From Pleurostoma richardsiae (lineage: Eukaryota > Ascomycota > Sordariomycetes > Calosphaeriales > Pleurostomataceae): a stretch of 64,000 bases of DNA. Positions 1 to 10,877 of the stretch are shown in pieces (position 1 is the stretch's first letter; each line of letters begins with the position of its first letter). The translations under genes were made by a program, and so were the position numbers. The notes below the pieces were generated by a model. That model had not been told where the DNA came from, searched no databases, and was given only the letters and a program-made list of their open reading frames with translations. The DNA is taken from assembly GCA_030052745.1 (NCBI GenBank), contig JANBVO010000034.1:248001-312000 (forward strand), in the 5' to 3' direction.

Positions 1-2
1 GC

Positions 3-3000
3 AGAATCACCGAGGATGACAGTCGCTCCTCCAAGATTGATAGGCCACAGAGAGGAACCTCGCCTCTAGGCGATACGAGTGGCGCCGTGTTGTCCTTGAT
101 TAGCGGGTCACATGCTGGGGATGAAGACCAGGACCGCCAGCCCCAGAATTCCCGGGACCTTCCGTCAGACAGCGTGGAAGATCATCACGGAGCAATGACA
201 GATGGCTCTTTGCCATCGATCGATAGTTCCACGGGAGGCAGTCATCTGCACCGTGAGCGGCTGACGGAGGACGTCGAGAAGGATCACGTTGTGGAACCGC
301 CGGTATCACAAGGATATGAACATCAACAGGCTGATACTGCAATGATCAATGGACTGGGCAGAAATATAGTAAGAGGCGACCTGAAGGAGCAGACTCTACA
401 TCAGCCTGATCCAAAGCCACTGTTGTCTGGCGAGAATGCGGTCCAGGTGGCCGGACAAGCTGAGATCAGCACCCCCAATCATTCAGAAGGCGATGACGCT
501 CCACTCCACGACAATCACCACGGCTCGTCGTACTTAGGTGGCCAACCTGGAGATGGCATAGCCAATGCTCTTGATGATGACCATCCAGGGGGGCCTGCTT
601 CTGCGAAGATGCACTATCAGGCCGAGGAGCATTCCCCAGCGGGGATGACTGGGGAACAATTACCGGGTGCTCATCCTCCTCCTGGGCTTACCTCGTCATT
701 TCTTCTTCCGGAAACTGGAGAGCAGAACGTCGATAGTATTGTCGCCAATGGTCGGATAGAGAAAGGCGAGGCTTCGGATACTGCGGTCCAGGAATTTGAA
801 GAGCACGTACAAGCGACTTCGCCGGACCAGCTCAGTGAGAACTCCAATAAGGATGTACCACTCAAAGTTGAGACAGCAGGGGATGTCGCAGAGTCAGTAC
901 AGCAACCAAACGCTGACAATGCCACTGCTGAACACGCGCAGCGGACTGCCTCGTCACCCGCGGCCGATCACAGACCGCTGGGCCTCGACATCCCCACTCC
1001 TGAAAGCCATCTTTCAGCCATTCGCGACGAGTCGGGCCATACCAAAAGGACCTATCCAGACAAGACCATACCGAGTCAGGACGGCAGCCAATCCGAGAGA
1101 AGAGCCGAACCGTTCGCCGCCTCTGAGCAAAGTAACAGAGAGCCAGCATTTGCCCATGAAGAAGCCGCAATTGCCCCAGAACTCAAGTTGGATGCAGCTG
1201 GAGTGGACGAGAGGTTGGGGAATGAGATAGAGGACGATGGCTTGGAGCTAGGGACGACGAGACCCGATCCGGGCGGCCTTGCAAGTCATCACCACATCGA
1301 CAACGAAGTAACATTGACGGCTACTTCTGGGGGCGATTTCGATGTTTCGCAGAAGGAGGATGCACTTGTCCATATTGATGCAAGCCATGAAGAGCATCAA
1401 TCCCCACCAGCAGATGAGGTTGACACGATCGCGGAGTACAATTCCTCAGATGAGGAATCATCTGTGGTCCAGGACGGTGATCGCGCACAGGTCTCTCCAG
1501 GGGTGACCGGCGACCGCGAGATGGAAGTGCAAGATAGCATTGAGCATCCCCATCAAGAAAGTGCAGCACAGTCCTGGCACAGTGTAGACGAGTCGGAGCC
1601 GACGCTTCACGATTCTTCATTGTTGAACAATTTGGAAGCAGAAGCAGCACTGCTCTCCGACGACAACGAACCCCAGGAAGACGGCACAGACACCGAGTCT
1701 CCCGCGTTTATGACACCCGTGCAGTCTGCTGGACTGGAATCTACTTCGCCACCTTATGCCGAAATCGATGGCGTGTCCCTGGATGTGGAAGAAGCTCCGA
1801 CGAGTCCTTCGAGCTTTGAGCCGGAACGTGTCGCAGCGGAAGTGGAAAACACCAGCACGGTACAGGGGCAAGATGACCTGTTCGATGACGACAGTGATGG
1901 GCACTCTGAATACGGCGCAGACTCTGGAAATGGTTATCTCGAGGGCAGTTCAGCGGTTGTCGAGCAGGTTGTCACCCACAGCGGCTTCAAAGAGCACGAC
2001 GGGCCACAGACTGCGATTCCAGCTCCTGTTGACGCACAGATGATGGCACCGGAGCCGTATCACGCGGAAGAATATGTTCGACGCCTTGATGAACCGTCAA
2101 TTGAGGGTCCTCTGCAAGATCAAGAAGCGGACGAAACCAAGGCGGACATCGATTTTGTGTCTAGGGAGGAGACCGATGATGGCCAATCCACTCCACGTCT
2201 AGAGCCATTGACGATTGAGGGCGCCACAGAAGCCGCACTGTCGACACTAGAGGCAGATACATCCTCAGCGCAGTCGCGTGGCCTTGCAAACAGCAGACAC
2301 AATCCGGAACGACCTCAGACGCCACCAGCCCAGGCAGCCCAGGCACACGAGCAGCCACCCGAGGACCCTACAGGGGCCGACTTTGATGCTGCCATGTTTG
2401 TCCCGAGAGATGTCACGAATGTACCGTGGCGTGCGCGTCACGACTCCATTCCACAGTCATTACACAGTCAGACCACGCTGTCTTCATCCCCGTCGTCTCC
2501 TGTTCGTTCATCACAGGCCCTCGACAAGCACGACCCGGTCATCCGTGACAGCTGGTCTACGCCGCTGCAGAATCACTACTTGTCAGGTATCGGCGGGGTG
2601 GCTGGCCGTCCCCGGAATGATAGCCAGTCAACCGACTACGATCCCTACAACTACGATGCCAAGTACTCGAGTCCACAAGCTCCATTGCAGCAGGGAGACC
2701 CGCTGCCGAGCCCAGCTATCGTTGAGACCGGCACCGGGAGCCAGCGCAACAGTATTACCACCAGCTCGCCGGGCAGTCTCTTCCAGAAGATGCGCAACGT
2801 CTTTGAAAACCCCGCAGGTAACAAGATCTCCACTCCCGGCGCCGCCAGTCCCCTCCGGGACAACGCGGGTCGCTCGCGGCCGTCCTCGTGGGTCTTCTCC
2901 ACGACGCCAGCCAAGCGTAATTCAGTCGGCAGCGTCAACCGCATGATGGACCGGGACGAAGACGATGGCGGATACGACTCGCCTGGTGACCAGCGCGGCG

Positions 3001-3065
3001 GGTTCCTGAACGAGGCGGACGCGGACGTCGACGAGCGGAGCGCGCTCCTGAGCAGCTTGAACTGA
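3..3065 (+). CDS. Large acidic low-complexity protein, 3' part only
   Basis: The reading frame is open from the left edge of the window to a TGA at 3063-3065, so this is the C-terminal part (about 1,020 residues) of a longer protein. I recognise no domain. The sequence is rich in Asp, Glu, Ser, His and Pro, has no membrane segment and looks intrinsically disordered throughout. The last 200 residues change character: they are more basic, with Ser/Pro/Arg stretches (for example around GRSRPSSW), and the protein ends in an acidic tail with ERSALLSSLN. Such composition suits a scaffold or a regulatory phosphoprotein, but nothing shows a function. The long frame without stops supports it being real. 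The true start and any upstream exons lie outside the window. Confidence 0.75.
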   Translation, partial: RITEDDSRSSKIDRPQRGTSPLGDTSGAVLSLISGSHAGDEDQDRQPQNSRDLPSDSVEDHHGAMTDGSLPSIDSSTGGSHLHRERLTEDVEKDHVVEPPVSQGYEHQQADTAMINGLGRNIVRGDLKEQTLHQPDPKPLLSGENAVQVAGQAEISTPNHSEGDDAPLHDNHHGSSYLGGQPGDGIANALDDDHPGGPASAKMHYQAEEHSPAGMTGEQLPGAHPPPGLTSSFLLPETGEQNVDSIVANGRIEKGEASDTAVQEFEEHVQATSPDQLSENSNKDVPLKVETAGDVAESVQQPNADNATAEHAQRTASSPAADHRPLGLDIPTPESHLSAIRDESGHTKRTYPDKTIPSQDGSQSERRAEPFAASEQSNREPAFAHEEAAIAPELKLDAAGVDERLGNEIEDDGLELGTTRPDPGGLASHHHIDNEVTLTATSGGDFDVSQKEDALVHIDASHEEHQSPPADEVDTIAEYNSSDEESSVVQDGDRAQVSPGVTGDREMEVQDSIEHPHQESAAQSWHSVDESEPTLHDSSLLNNLEAEAALLSDDNEPQEDGTDTESPAFMTPVQSAGLESTSPPYAEIDGVSLDVEEAPTSPSSFEPERVAAEVENTSTVQGQDDLFDDDSDGHSEYGADSGNGYLEGSSAVVEQVVTHSGFKEHDGPQTAIPAPVDAQMMAPEPYHAEEYVRRLDEPSIEGPLQDQEADETKADIDFVSREETDDGQSTPRLEPLTIEGATEAALSTLEADTSSAQSRGLANSRHNPERPQTPPAQAAQAHEQPPEDPTGADFDAAMFVPRDVTNVPWRARHDSIPQSLHSQTTLSSSPSSPVRSSQALDKHDPVIRDSWSTPLQNHYLSGIGGVAGRPRNDSQSTDYDPYNYDAKYSSPQAPLQQGDPLPSPAIVETGTGSQRNSITTSSPGSLFQKMRNVFENPAGNKISTPGAASPLRDNAGRSRPSSWVFSTTPAKRNSVGSVNRMMDRDEDDGGYDSPGDQRGGFLNEADADVDERSALLSSLN

Positions 3066-4363
3066 CCACGCTCGGACGGGGCGGGGATGAGGGTGCTGGC
3101 TGTCCGGGAACTGGTGAGCATCGAGACCCGAGAGGCAGAGAGGTCGCCCCGGGACTTGGCCGAAAGCCTAGGGTCGGAGTCAAGTGCGAGCAAAGGCGCC
3201 AAGGGGGAGTTGCGGCTGGCGTGGCTCTGGGCGGAGGGATGGCGGGAGCAGCTGCGCAAGAGCGGAGACGTGGTTGAGAAGTGCCGCTGGGAATGGCGCT
3301 GGGAAGATATGATCCGGAAGCCGAACTCGGTCCCGGTGATTGTTGCGAGGGTGCCGGGTGTGTCGGCTCTGAAGGGCAAGGAGAAGTGGCCGCGGAGCAG
3401 CGGTGCTCGCAAGTCGGTGCACTGGGCCTGAATTAATATTACATCGACTATGGGATATTCCTCCTGCCACTCTACTTCCCACGTGAGAAAACCTCCGATC
3501 TGGCCAATAATGTGTCCAACTAGCCGTGAAAGCTAGAGTCCTATGGTTGCACTGCCTCCTCTCCTTCAAGAGTTCTGCTGTATCATCATCCCTTCTACAC
3601 AGAGGCAGACGCGGAGTACAAAGACCCTTGCCAGTGATTTTCCCAGATTGTTGCTCATCTGCCACCAATCAAGACTGCCACCCCCAACGTCGGCATCTGG
3701 GGTACCAGGAGCGGTTAATAGCTGAGGAAATATCAACACCGCTTCGCCTGTCTTCACGCTACAAGGACCGCATCTTCGCTCTCTACCCCACAGTTCAACG
3801 AGCCGCGTAGGGCCCCGGAATGACGAGACAGCCGCGTTTGCCAAGAGCGGCAATACCTTCCGCTGCCGATAGATTGCGCCTCTCTAACACGAGATTAGCC
3901 ATTGGTCCCCTCTGATGTCTCCCTCCGGTCATCAGGCTCAGGGGCCTCTATCTTAGACTTAGACCACGGCGCCCGCTTCTCAAAGGCGAACCACCAACCT
4001 GAGAGCCGGTCTCTCGTCTTGTGAAGACGGGGGACACTGCCGAATAGTCTAATTCTCAGGGCAGTCGTACGGCCACCGAGTCGAGGAGTGCTCTCCGGAT
4101 AAATAGACATGCCAGGGGCACATTGTTAATATGGATGGCGCCAATATTTCTTGGATCCTTGGTAGGAGAAGCTAGGCTATGCGTCGACTCCTGCATGTAT
4201 CTATGGAGTTGGCGCGGAGGAAAGGAAAGAATACTCGCGAACGAGTTAGGCCTTACCGATATATAGCGACTATCCTCAACATTTTACGGGAGTTGCGTTG
4301 ATCCCATCAGCCAGCCCCTCGATCGATTTTAGCAGATATCAACCACAGGTCAAACAACCCGTG
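3066..4363. other. Intergenic, no gene recognised
   Basis: This stretch contains the 3' flank of the upstream gene and the promoter of the esterase. Short open frames exist on both strands but show no recognisable domain or splice-consistent extension. A TATATA element at about 4259-4264 lies about 100 bp before the esterase ATG and could serve as its TATA box. Confidence 0.4.
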
Positions 4364-5459
4364 ATGAAGTTCTACAACTTCCTCGGCCTCTTGGCCGCAG
4401 CCGCCAGCGCTTCTCCGGTTTTCGACGACCTCATGACCCCGGATGCACCCCTGAAGCGGGCCACACAAGCCTTGACGCAGGTTCAGAACTTCGGCGACAA
4501 CAAATCAAACACCAAGATGTACATCTACGTGCCCAGCCGCCTCGCCGCGAGTCCGCCAGTCATCGTCGCCATCCACTACTGCACCGGCACAGCCCAGGGA
4601 TATTACAACGGCTCCCCGTACGCCCAGCTGGCGGACCAGAAGGGTTTCATCGTCATCTATCCCGAGTCTCCCTACAGCGGTACCTGCTGGGACGTCTCTT
4701 CTAAGGCCGCGCTCACGCATAACGGCGGTGGAGATAGCAACTCTATTGCCAATATGGTCACGTATACCTTGAACAAGTACAACGGAGACGCCACCAAGGT
4801 CTTTGTCACAGGTTCCTCCTCCGGCGCCATGATGACGGTGAGCAGTCAGCTTCCAGTGTATAAGATGGACATGTCGCTGACGAATGAGCAAAGAACGTCA
4901 TGGCGGCTACGTATCCGGAGATGTTCGTCGCCGGTATCGCTTACTCCGGCGTCGGAGCCGGTTGCTTCATGAGCGTCTCGGGAGGTACCGATGCGTGGAA
5001 CAACTCATGTGCCCAGGGCCAGGCGCGCAGTACTCCCCAAGTCTGGGCCAAGGCGAGTCATACCCGATCCCCTTGACTGCTTCGCCAAGGCACCTCTGCA
5101 GCCTCGCATCCTCCCCTGAAGTTCAGTCCGAAGGCTCTGCTGACGTGCCCCTCCTCCTCCAGATGGTCCTGGATATGTACCCCGGCTACAACGGCACACG
5201 GCCCAAGATGCAGATCTACCACGGTAGCGCGGACACGACCCTCGCGCCGGCCAACTACAATGAGACCATCAAGCAGTGGTGCGGTGTCTTCGGATTTGAC
5301 TACACCAAGCCCGACAAGACCCAGGGGAACACCCCTCAGAGCGGCTATACGACCTATACGTGGGGCGAACCGGTCCAGCTGCAGGGCATATACGCGCAGG
5401 GCGTGGGACATACGGTTCCCATCCGGGGGTCGGATGACATGAAGTTCTTTGGGCTGTAA
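4364..5459 (+). CDS. Secreted CE1-family esterase (acetylxylan / feruloyl esterase type)
   Basis: Exons are 4364-4837, 4894-5052 and 5163-5459, giving 309 aa. An ATG 66 bp upstream is in frame, but I start at 4364 because MKFYNFLGLLAAAASAS is a clear signal peptide. The nucleophile serine sits in GSSSG (about S152), an Asp in HGSADTTLAP, and a His in GVGHTVP, which together give the alpha/beta-hydrolase triad. Conserved stretches such as VIYPESP, GTCWDVSS, AATYPEMFVAGIAYSG and MYPGYNGTRPKMQIYHG match fungal CE1 enzymes (PHB-depolymerase/esterase fold). These remove acetyl or feruloyl groups from xylan outside the cell. There is no cellulose-binding module. Intron 1 is canonical (GTGAGC...AAG). 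Intron 2 appears to use a GC donor (GCGAGT...CAG). Acetyl versus feruloyl specificity cannot be told from the sequence. Confidence 0.88.
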
Positions 5460-7908
5460 CGCGGGTTTGCAGGGAAGATCCACGGCGCTGTGGGGACCGT
5501 GTGGCGGCATAATTACAGCCCACGAGAAATGGATTTGCCTCATTCTGTATTCCGTACGCCGTCAGGTATTGAACTGCTGGAAGAAACAAGACGAAAATGC
5601 CTCTGTCAGTCGTCCCAGGCCAAAGTAATGGTCCAACGAAAGCGGGTTCGCTGTTCTAGACTTCTTCCCCATGAGTGGATGTATGGCAAAGCCAGCACAG
5701 GCACTCTTCTCCGCCTCGTTCGAGCTTTGGGGGCATCATCTAGTCTTCAATGGGAGCCGGATCGTCACTGTCCTGTAGACACGGGAATTGGCTGAAACTA
5801 TGAGGCGAACAGGGTCCCTTCTGATGTTGGCATTACGTGGGAGGTTCGCGGTTAGATCATGCCAAGTGCGCGGACTGGCCCGGACTCGCAAGACGGCACT
5901 AATTACGATATAGCATCTAGCATCGCGGTCTCCGTGGCATGTATCTACCTAACTTAGCTGCCAGGTGGCTCCTGCCAACCCTTTACTTCCATCTACAGAG
6001 CCTGTCTCCTCAGTCAGCTCATGGGGCCGGGAGGAGGCAGCGAAGTTCCTGCCAAGGGCTGGGATGAGCGCCTTTTGACGGTATTTGCATCATGCCATCC
6101 TTCATTTTGGGCCCTGGGCCGCTTGGCCTCTATATGAGTGACAGGGTTCTTTGCATGCCAACCTGCTGCATGGTAGTTGTTGCTCAGCTCTTTCTTTCCG
6201 TTGAGCCAGGTAGGAAGTTGTTTTCGAAGAGGCAGCCGGTGATCAGCAGGCCCGAACCTTTTTCTCTTGGGGCGCATGTATAGTGGTTTAGGTCTTACCC
6301 CCAGCATAATGGGACATTTCAAGAGCCACAGAGACGATTTTTTCGGATGGCACCCTTATGATTTCCATGGAGGCATCACCGTCCAAAACAACCCAAACAC
6401 AGTAGTAGATATAGCGGACGGACCGCACGCCACCGCTAGGCTGGAGCTTAATTATTGTACACGCTTACAGGGTATAAATAACAGAGACGCACAGCACTGG
6501 GTACCTCATCGAGCTACAGTGGCCCCATCACTATACTGTGGTGGAGATTGCTGCCTCGTTTCACTGTGTTGCAGCGTATCTGAGGAACAATCTGTAGAGC
6601 ACCCTTGACAGAAGGCCGGCGTCCCTGGAGTAAAACGAAATGTGCGGACGAGCTGGAAGCTGAGCTCAGCTTTAGGGGAGACGCACATTTTCTGGACCAG
6701 CTGATTAACCTCCTGATGAGGTTTGACGCCCGTACAACACAGGGAGCCTAGGCCTTGCCTTCTATGAGACAATGACTACGAGTTGCAGGGTTTGCAACCG
6801 CTGAGATCGCCGTTTTCACAGAGATCGCGTATCTGTCGTCAGCCCATCTTTACAGTTTCGACGTCTCGTCAACGAACGAACCCGCAGTCCCTCCTAGTGA
6901 CGGTAAAGAGAGCGCTGGGAAGCGAAGGCATCGAGACCACCTAATCAATTAGCAGTCTATGCACAGCCCAAGGGGCCCTGGATGTCAGCGTTATGCCTCG
7001 AAAAGTGTATGAAGGATCCCTTGCAGCTATACTTGGGATAAGCTGACAGGGAGACCACGCTTGCTAAGTGGATGACCGATATCGCGCTGCCAGAAGCGGA
7101 GAGACTGCAGAAGCTTGAAGGTTCTTCTGACGGTTCTTGAGGCAGGCGGTGGCAAGCACGGCATCTTTCTCCTGAAGAAAAGCCTCGAAGGAAGCAGTAG
7201 TTAGATAGGCCTAGATAGCCATAATCCTGGCTGGGCACGACGATCCTCCTCTTGGCGGACTCAGGGATTCGCCAGCTTGTTCCCCGCGGCCCTAGAGAAA
7301 AGTGAGATTCATCCCTTCGCAAAGGCGGCAACATTGTGCAGACACTGTGAATCTAATTCCCTATTGGGAGCGCTGGAAGTAGTCTATATCTGTCCGAGCA
7401 CTGTAAATATTGGAGGGAGTTACGGTAGTACTCGAGACATTCTGTAACGTTTTCTATTGAGATCACTGACTTCAACCCTGAGAAAGTAGCACCAAGTTGA
7501 GACATCCATTTTGAAGTGTAGTCTCATTTGTGACAATGCTACGCGACCATATCGAAAGGAGGAATCGCGTGCTCGTGTGACCGCAGGCGGCATGGGGCCT
7601 GGAATCTTGGCAAAGGGCGATCCGCTCGCTCCTCACGCGTCAATGCCAACAGTTGACTCGCTTCTTGAGTCTTCGATGATTAGCTCTAGGCCCAGGCAGG
7701 TACCGAAGAAGCTGAGGAGACATGTTCTCGAAGGATTTCGTACTCTTGCCTGGTTGCTGCCAAGGGGAAAGGGGCGAGTCCGGCCCGGAGGCGGGAAGGA
7801 TCCACGAGTCAGGAGAGCCGGCCGACTGCCGGCAGGCCGCAGCCGCAGGGGCCGTACTCTACGAGAAATCCCCGCGGGAGTTGTCGGTCTAAACTGATTA
7901 TCTAGATC

Positions 7909-7917
7909 ATCAGATAA
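7909..7917 (+). promoter_or_regulatory. Putative SreA/SRE-type GATA site (ATCAGATAA)
   Basis: Exact match to ATCWGATAA, the published target of the fungal iron-responsive GATA repressor SreA/SRE. It lies 498 bp upstream of the siderophore transporter ATG. A TTATCT GATA core in the opposite orientation lies 9 bp to its left, making a loose palindrome. Function is inferred from sequence and from the downstream gene. Confidence 0.5.
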
Positions 7918-8265
7918 GTGCGAAAACCGGCGGCCCCTTACCGGGAACGGGCAAGCCGATCAAAGTTTTAACGGACATGAACTCCGTCTCCACGTTACCA
8001 GATCCACGGCGAAGACCTGGTCTGCCAATCACGGAGACGGCCGCGCCTGTCGCCATGCCCAAACGGGCATGAAGTGGGCTCTAGAACTCTGAGGGTCTCT
8101 TCTCGGCTCCTCGCTAGACAGAATCACGCTGGAGGAATGCACAGCGATTGATAAGATTTGAATCCTAGCGCAACGTGGGCCAACGTGTGATGAAGCTGCG
8201 GCTGCAGGGGACGAAGGGTTCATCGAAGGAGTCGCCAAGCACGGCTTGCTGGGCGGCAGCGTGAA

Positions 8266-8271
8266 TATAAA
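8266..8271 (+). promoter_or_regulatory. TATA box of siderophore transporter
   Basis: TATAAA in a GC-rich setting, 149 bp upstream of the ATG at 8415 and on the right strand. This is compatible with a core promoter and a leader of about 110 bases. Confidence 0.45.
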
Positions 8272-8414
8272 GGCCCCCATACTGCAGCTCATGCAGATCT
8301 CTGTCTCTCCCCTGTCGTCCCCAAGTGTTGCATTCTCGTCGTCAGCTGCCGCTTCGCCCCTCAGCCTGAGGCTTCCCTTATATCCCGTAGCCGCGGTTAC
8401 CAGCAGGTGAAGCC

Positions 8415-10579
8415 ATGAACAACACCATCAGCGCAGCAATGCCTCAGCCGGCAGAGGTGCCTCGCGCCCTCGAACAGGACATAGAGAAGCACCTCAGCGT
8501 CGAGCAAAATGCCCACGAGGTGGCGGATGACCTCAAGACCGACAGCGACTCCGCCTCTGAGCAAAACAAGCAGGAGGGTGTCAGGCATGCTGAAGCCATC
8601 ACCCAGGTCTGGTCCAAGAAGCTGCTCTGGGTGATGTTTGTCATGTAAGTTCTCTCGAATATGGATGCACTCCTCTCGCCAGATGGGAAGCTCGGCTGAC
8701 GGTGAGCAAGGCTCTATCTCGTCACGTTCATCGACGCCCTGTTGCAGTCCGTCCAGTCTAACCTCGTGCCCTACATCACCTCGTCGTTCAACCAGCACGG
8801 CCTTCTCGCGACCACCAGCATCGTGGCCTCCGTGATCGGCGGCGTTTCAAAGCTCACTATTGCCAAAATCATTGACATCTGGGGCCGGTGCGAGGGCTTC
8901 CTCTTCATGCTCCTCTTGATCGTCATCGGCATCATCATGAAGGCCACCTGCAAGAATGTCGAGATGTACGCCGCGGCGCACACGCTGTACTGGGTTGGTC
9001 ACCTTGGCATGGGTTATGTCATCGATGTCATGCTCTCCGACATCACGACGCTCAAGAACCGGATGGTTATGTTTGGCATCCACATGACTCCAACCATCGC
9101 CACCGTCTTCGCCGGCTCCCGCATCGCCGACCTCTTCTACAGCAACCTCAACTTCCGTTGGGCCTTCGGCGCCTTCTGCATCATCCTCGTCGCCTTCTGT
9201 CTGCCTGTTGGCGCCGTCTTCATCTACAGCCAGCGAAAGGCCTCTCGCAGGGGCCTCATCGAGAAGAGGGTAAAGACCCGCTCGGTGTTCGAGTCCGTCA
9301 AGTACTACTTCATCCAGTTCGACGGTGAGTTCTCCTTAATCGAAGTTCGGGTCCATCTTCGAGATTCTACGGTGCTGACAGGAGACACCCGCTTCCAACA
9401 GTTCCGGGTATGGTTCTCACAACGGCCGGATGGTCCTTGCTTCTCCTCCCCTTCAGTCTGGCGAAGACTGCACCGCATGGCTGGTCCACTGGCTACATCA
9501 TCGCGATGATTGTCCTCGGCGTTGTGTGCCTTGTGGCCTTCGGTGTCTGGGAGAAGTACTTTGCTACGGTGGCGTATCTGCCCTTTAAGTTCCTCCAGGA
9601 CCGGACCATCCTAGGTGGCTGCCTGCTGTACGGCATCATGTTTATCTCCATCTAGTGGGTTTGCTTTGACGTCTTGACTTTATTTGAAGAGTGTTTGCTA
9701 ACTTGATGCCCTCTCAGCTGCTGGGACTCGTACTACTCGTCTTACCTCCAGGTCGTTCATAACCTGAACATCACCATCTCAGGTTACGTCCTCAACACGT
9801 TCTCGTTGACGTCCGCTTTCATCGGCCCCTTCGTCGGCCTGTAAGTCCCGAAGCCCCTAATCCTTTTGATCCGACGTTCCTAATCGGTGGATGAAATAGT
9901 CTTATCCGCCATACTGGGGAATACAAATACACCGCGCTTGCCGGTATCCCCTTCTGTGTAAGTTGATTTGATCTCTACGTCTAGGTGGTCAGAGCCTAAC
10001 AACAGGTGTAGGTCCTTGGAACTGCCCTCCTCATCTACTTCCGTCACCCCGGCTCTGACATCGGCTACCTGGTTATGTGCCAGGTTTTCAACGGCATATC
10101 TAGCGGCATCTGGTCCCTCACGACGCACATCGCTATCATGGCCGCAGTCAGCCACCAGGAGATCGCCGTTGTGCTCGCTATGATCGGTCTTTTCGGCTCC
10201 ATCGGCGCCGCCATCGGCCTGGCCATCGCTGGAGCTCTGTGGACTAACATTCTCCCTCACTCCCTGTACACGCACCTGCCTGAAGGCAGCAAGGGTCTCG
10301 TCTCGAAGATTTACGGTTCTATCGTCACCCAGAAGAGCTACCCGATGGGCAGCCCCATCCGCACCGCCATCATCGCCGCATACGGCGACGTGCAGAGGAA
10401 GATGGTCATCGCTGGAGCGGCGTTCACGGTATGTAGTCTACCCTCCCTCGCCTGTGTATATTGCGATTTTCTGATGAAGCTCCCAGCCCTTGCTGTTGAT
10501 CTGCATTGTAGTGTGGAAGAGGATCAACTTGAAGACGGTAGACCAGACTGGACAGAAGAAGGGCAACACCGTGTGGTAG
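8415..10579 (+). CDS. Siderophore-iron transporter, MFS (MirB/Sit1/ARN type)
   Basis: Seven exons (8415-8644, 8711-9324, 9402-9654, 9718-9840, 9900-9957, 10012-10428, 10487-10579) join to 595 aa. A hydrophilic N-terminus of about 75 residues (with GVRHAEAITQVW before the first helix) is followed by about 14 hydrophobic segments, the layout of the siderophore transporter (UMF) family. Diagnostic stretches are FIDALLQSVQSNL in TM1, IGGVSKLTIAKIIDIWGR in the TM2-3 region, CWDSYYSSYLQVVHNL, and YPMGSPIRTAIIAAYGDVQRKM near the C-terminus. The family imports ferric siderophores across the plasma membrane by proton symport. The chelator used cannot be deduced. A SreA-like GATA site and a TATA box lie upstream, fitting induction by iron starvation. 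No siderophore synthetase is present nearby. Confidence 0.93.
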
Positions 10580-10877
10580 AGTACGAGAGCTCGTCGTCCT
10601 CCTTGACTTGGGTGAAGATATTCCCGGCGCCGTTTTGCATGAGGGCCATCATCGCCATCTTAAGCGAACTACGTGCTTGCAGTAGAGGCGGTCTACTTTT
10701 GCCGCAGTTACTATAGGATGGGAGCCGGCTTATGTTCGGCTTGTCTCACCCCTGGCCGGGAACGCTCTCACTCGCTGCGCAGCTCCTCACGGGATCGCAG
10801 GAACTTGACGACACCAAAAATGTATATAGTAATTGTCACATGTAACGAAATAATAGTCAAAGCCGCGACATCATTGT

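Larger units (their letters stand above)
5460..8414. other. Long gene-poor intergenic region
   Basis: Nearly 3 kb without a convincing gene on either strand. Open frames are short, carry no motif and do not join by splice sites. A TATA-like element (TATAAATA near 6475) has no coding sequence behind it. The last 500 bp form the promoter of the siderophore transporter, with a GATA-type site at 7909 and a TATA box at 8266. I saw no tRNA, transposase remnant or terminal repeats. Confidence 0.4.

Noticed and set aside
3087-3431. 114-codon open frame directly after the first gene
   Set aside because: Same strand but lacks any domain; it is Arg/Trp/Glu-rich by composition and more likely 3' flank.
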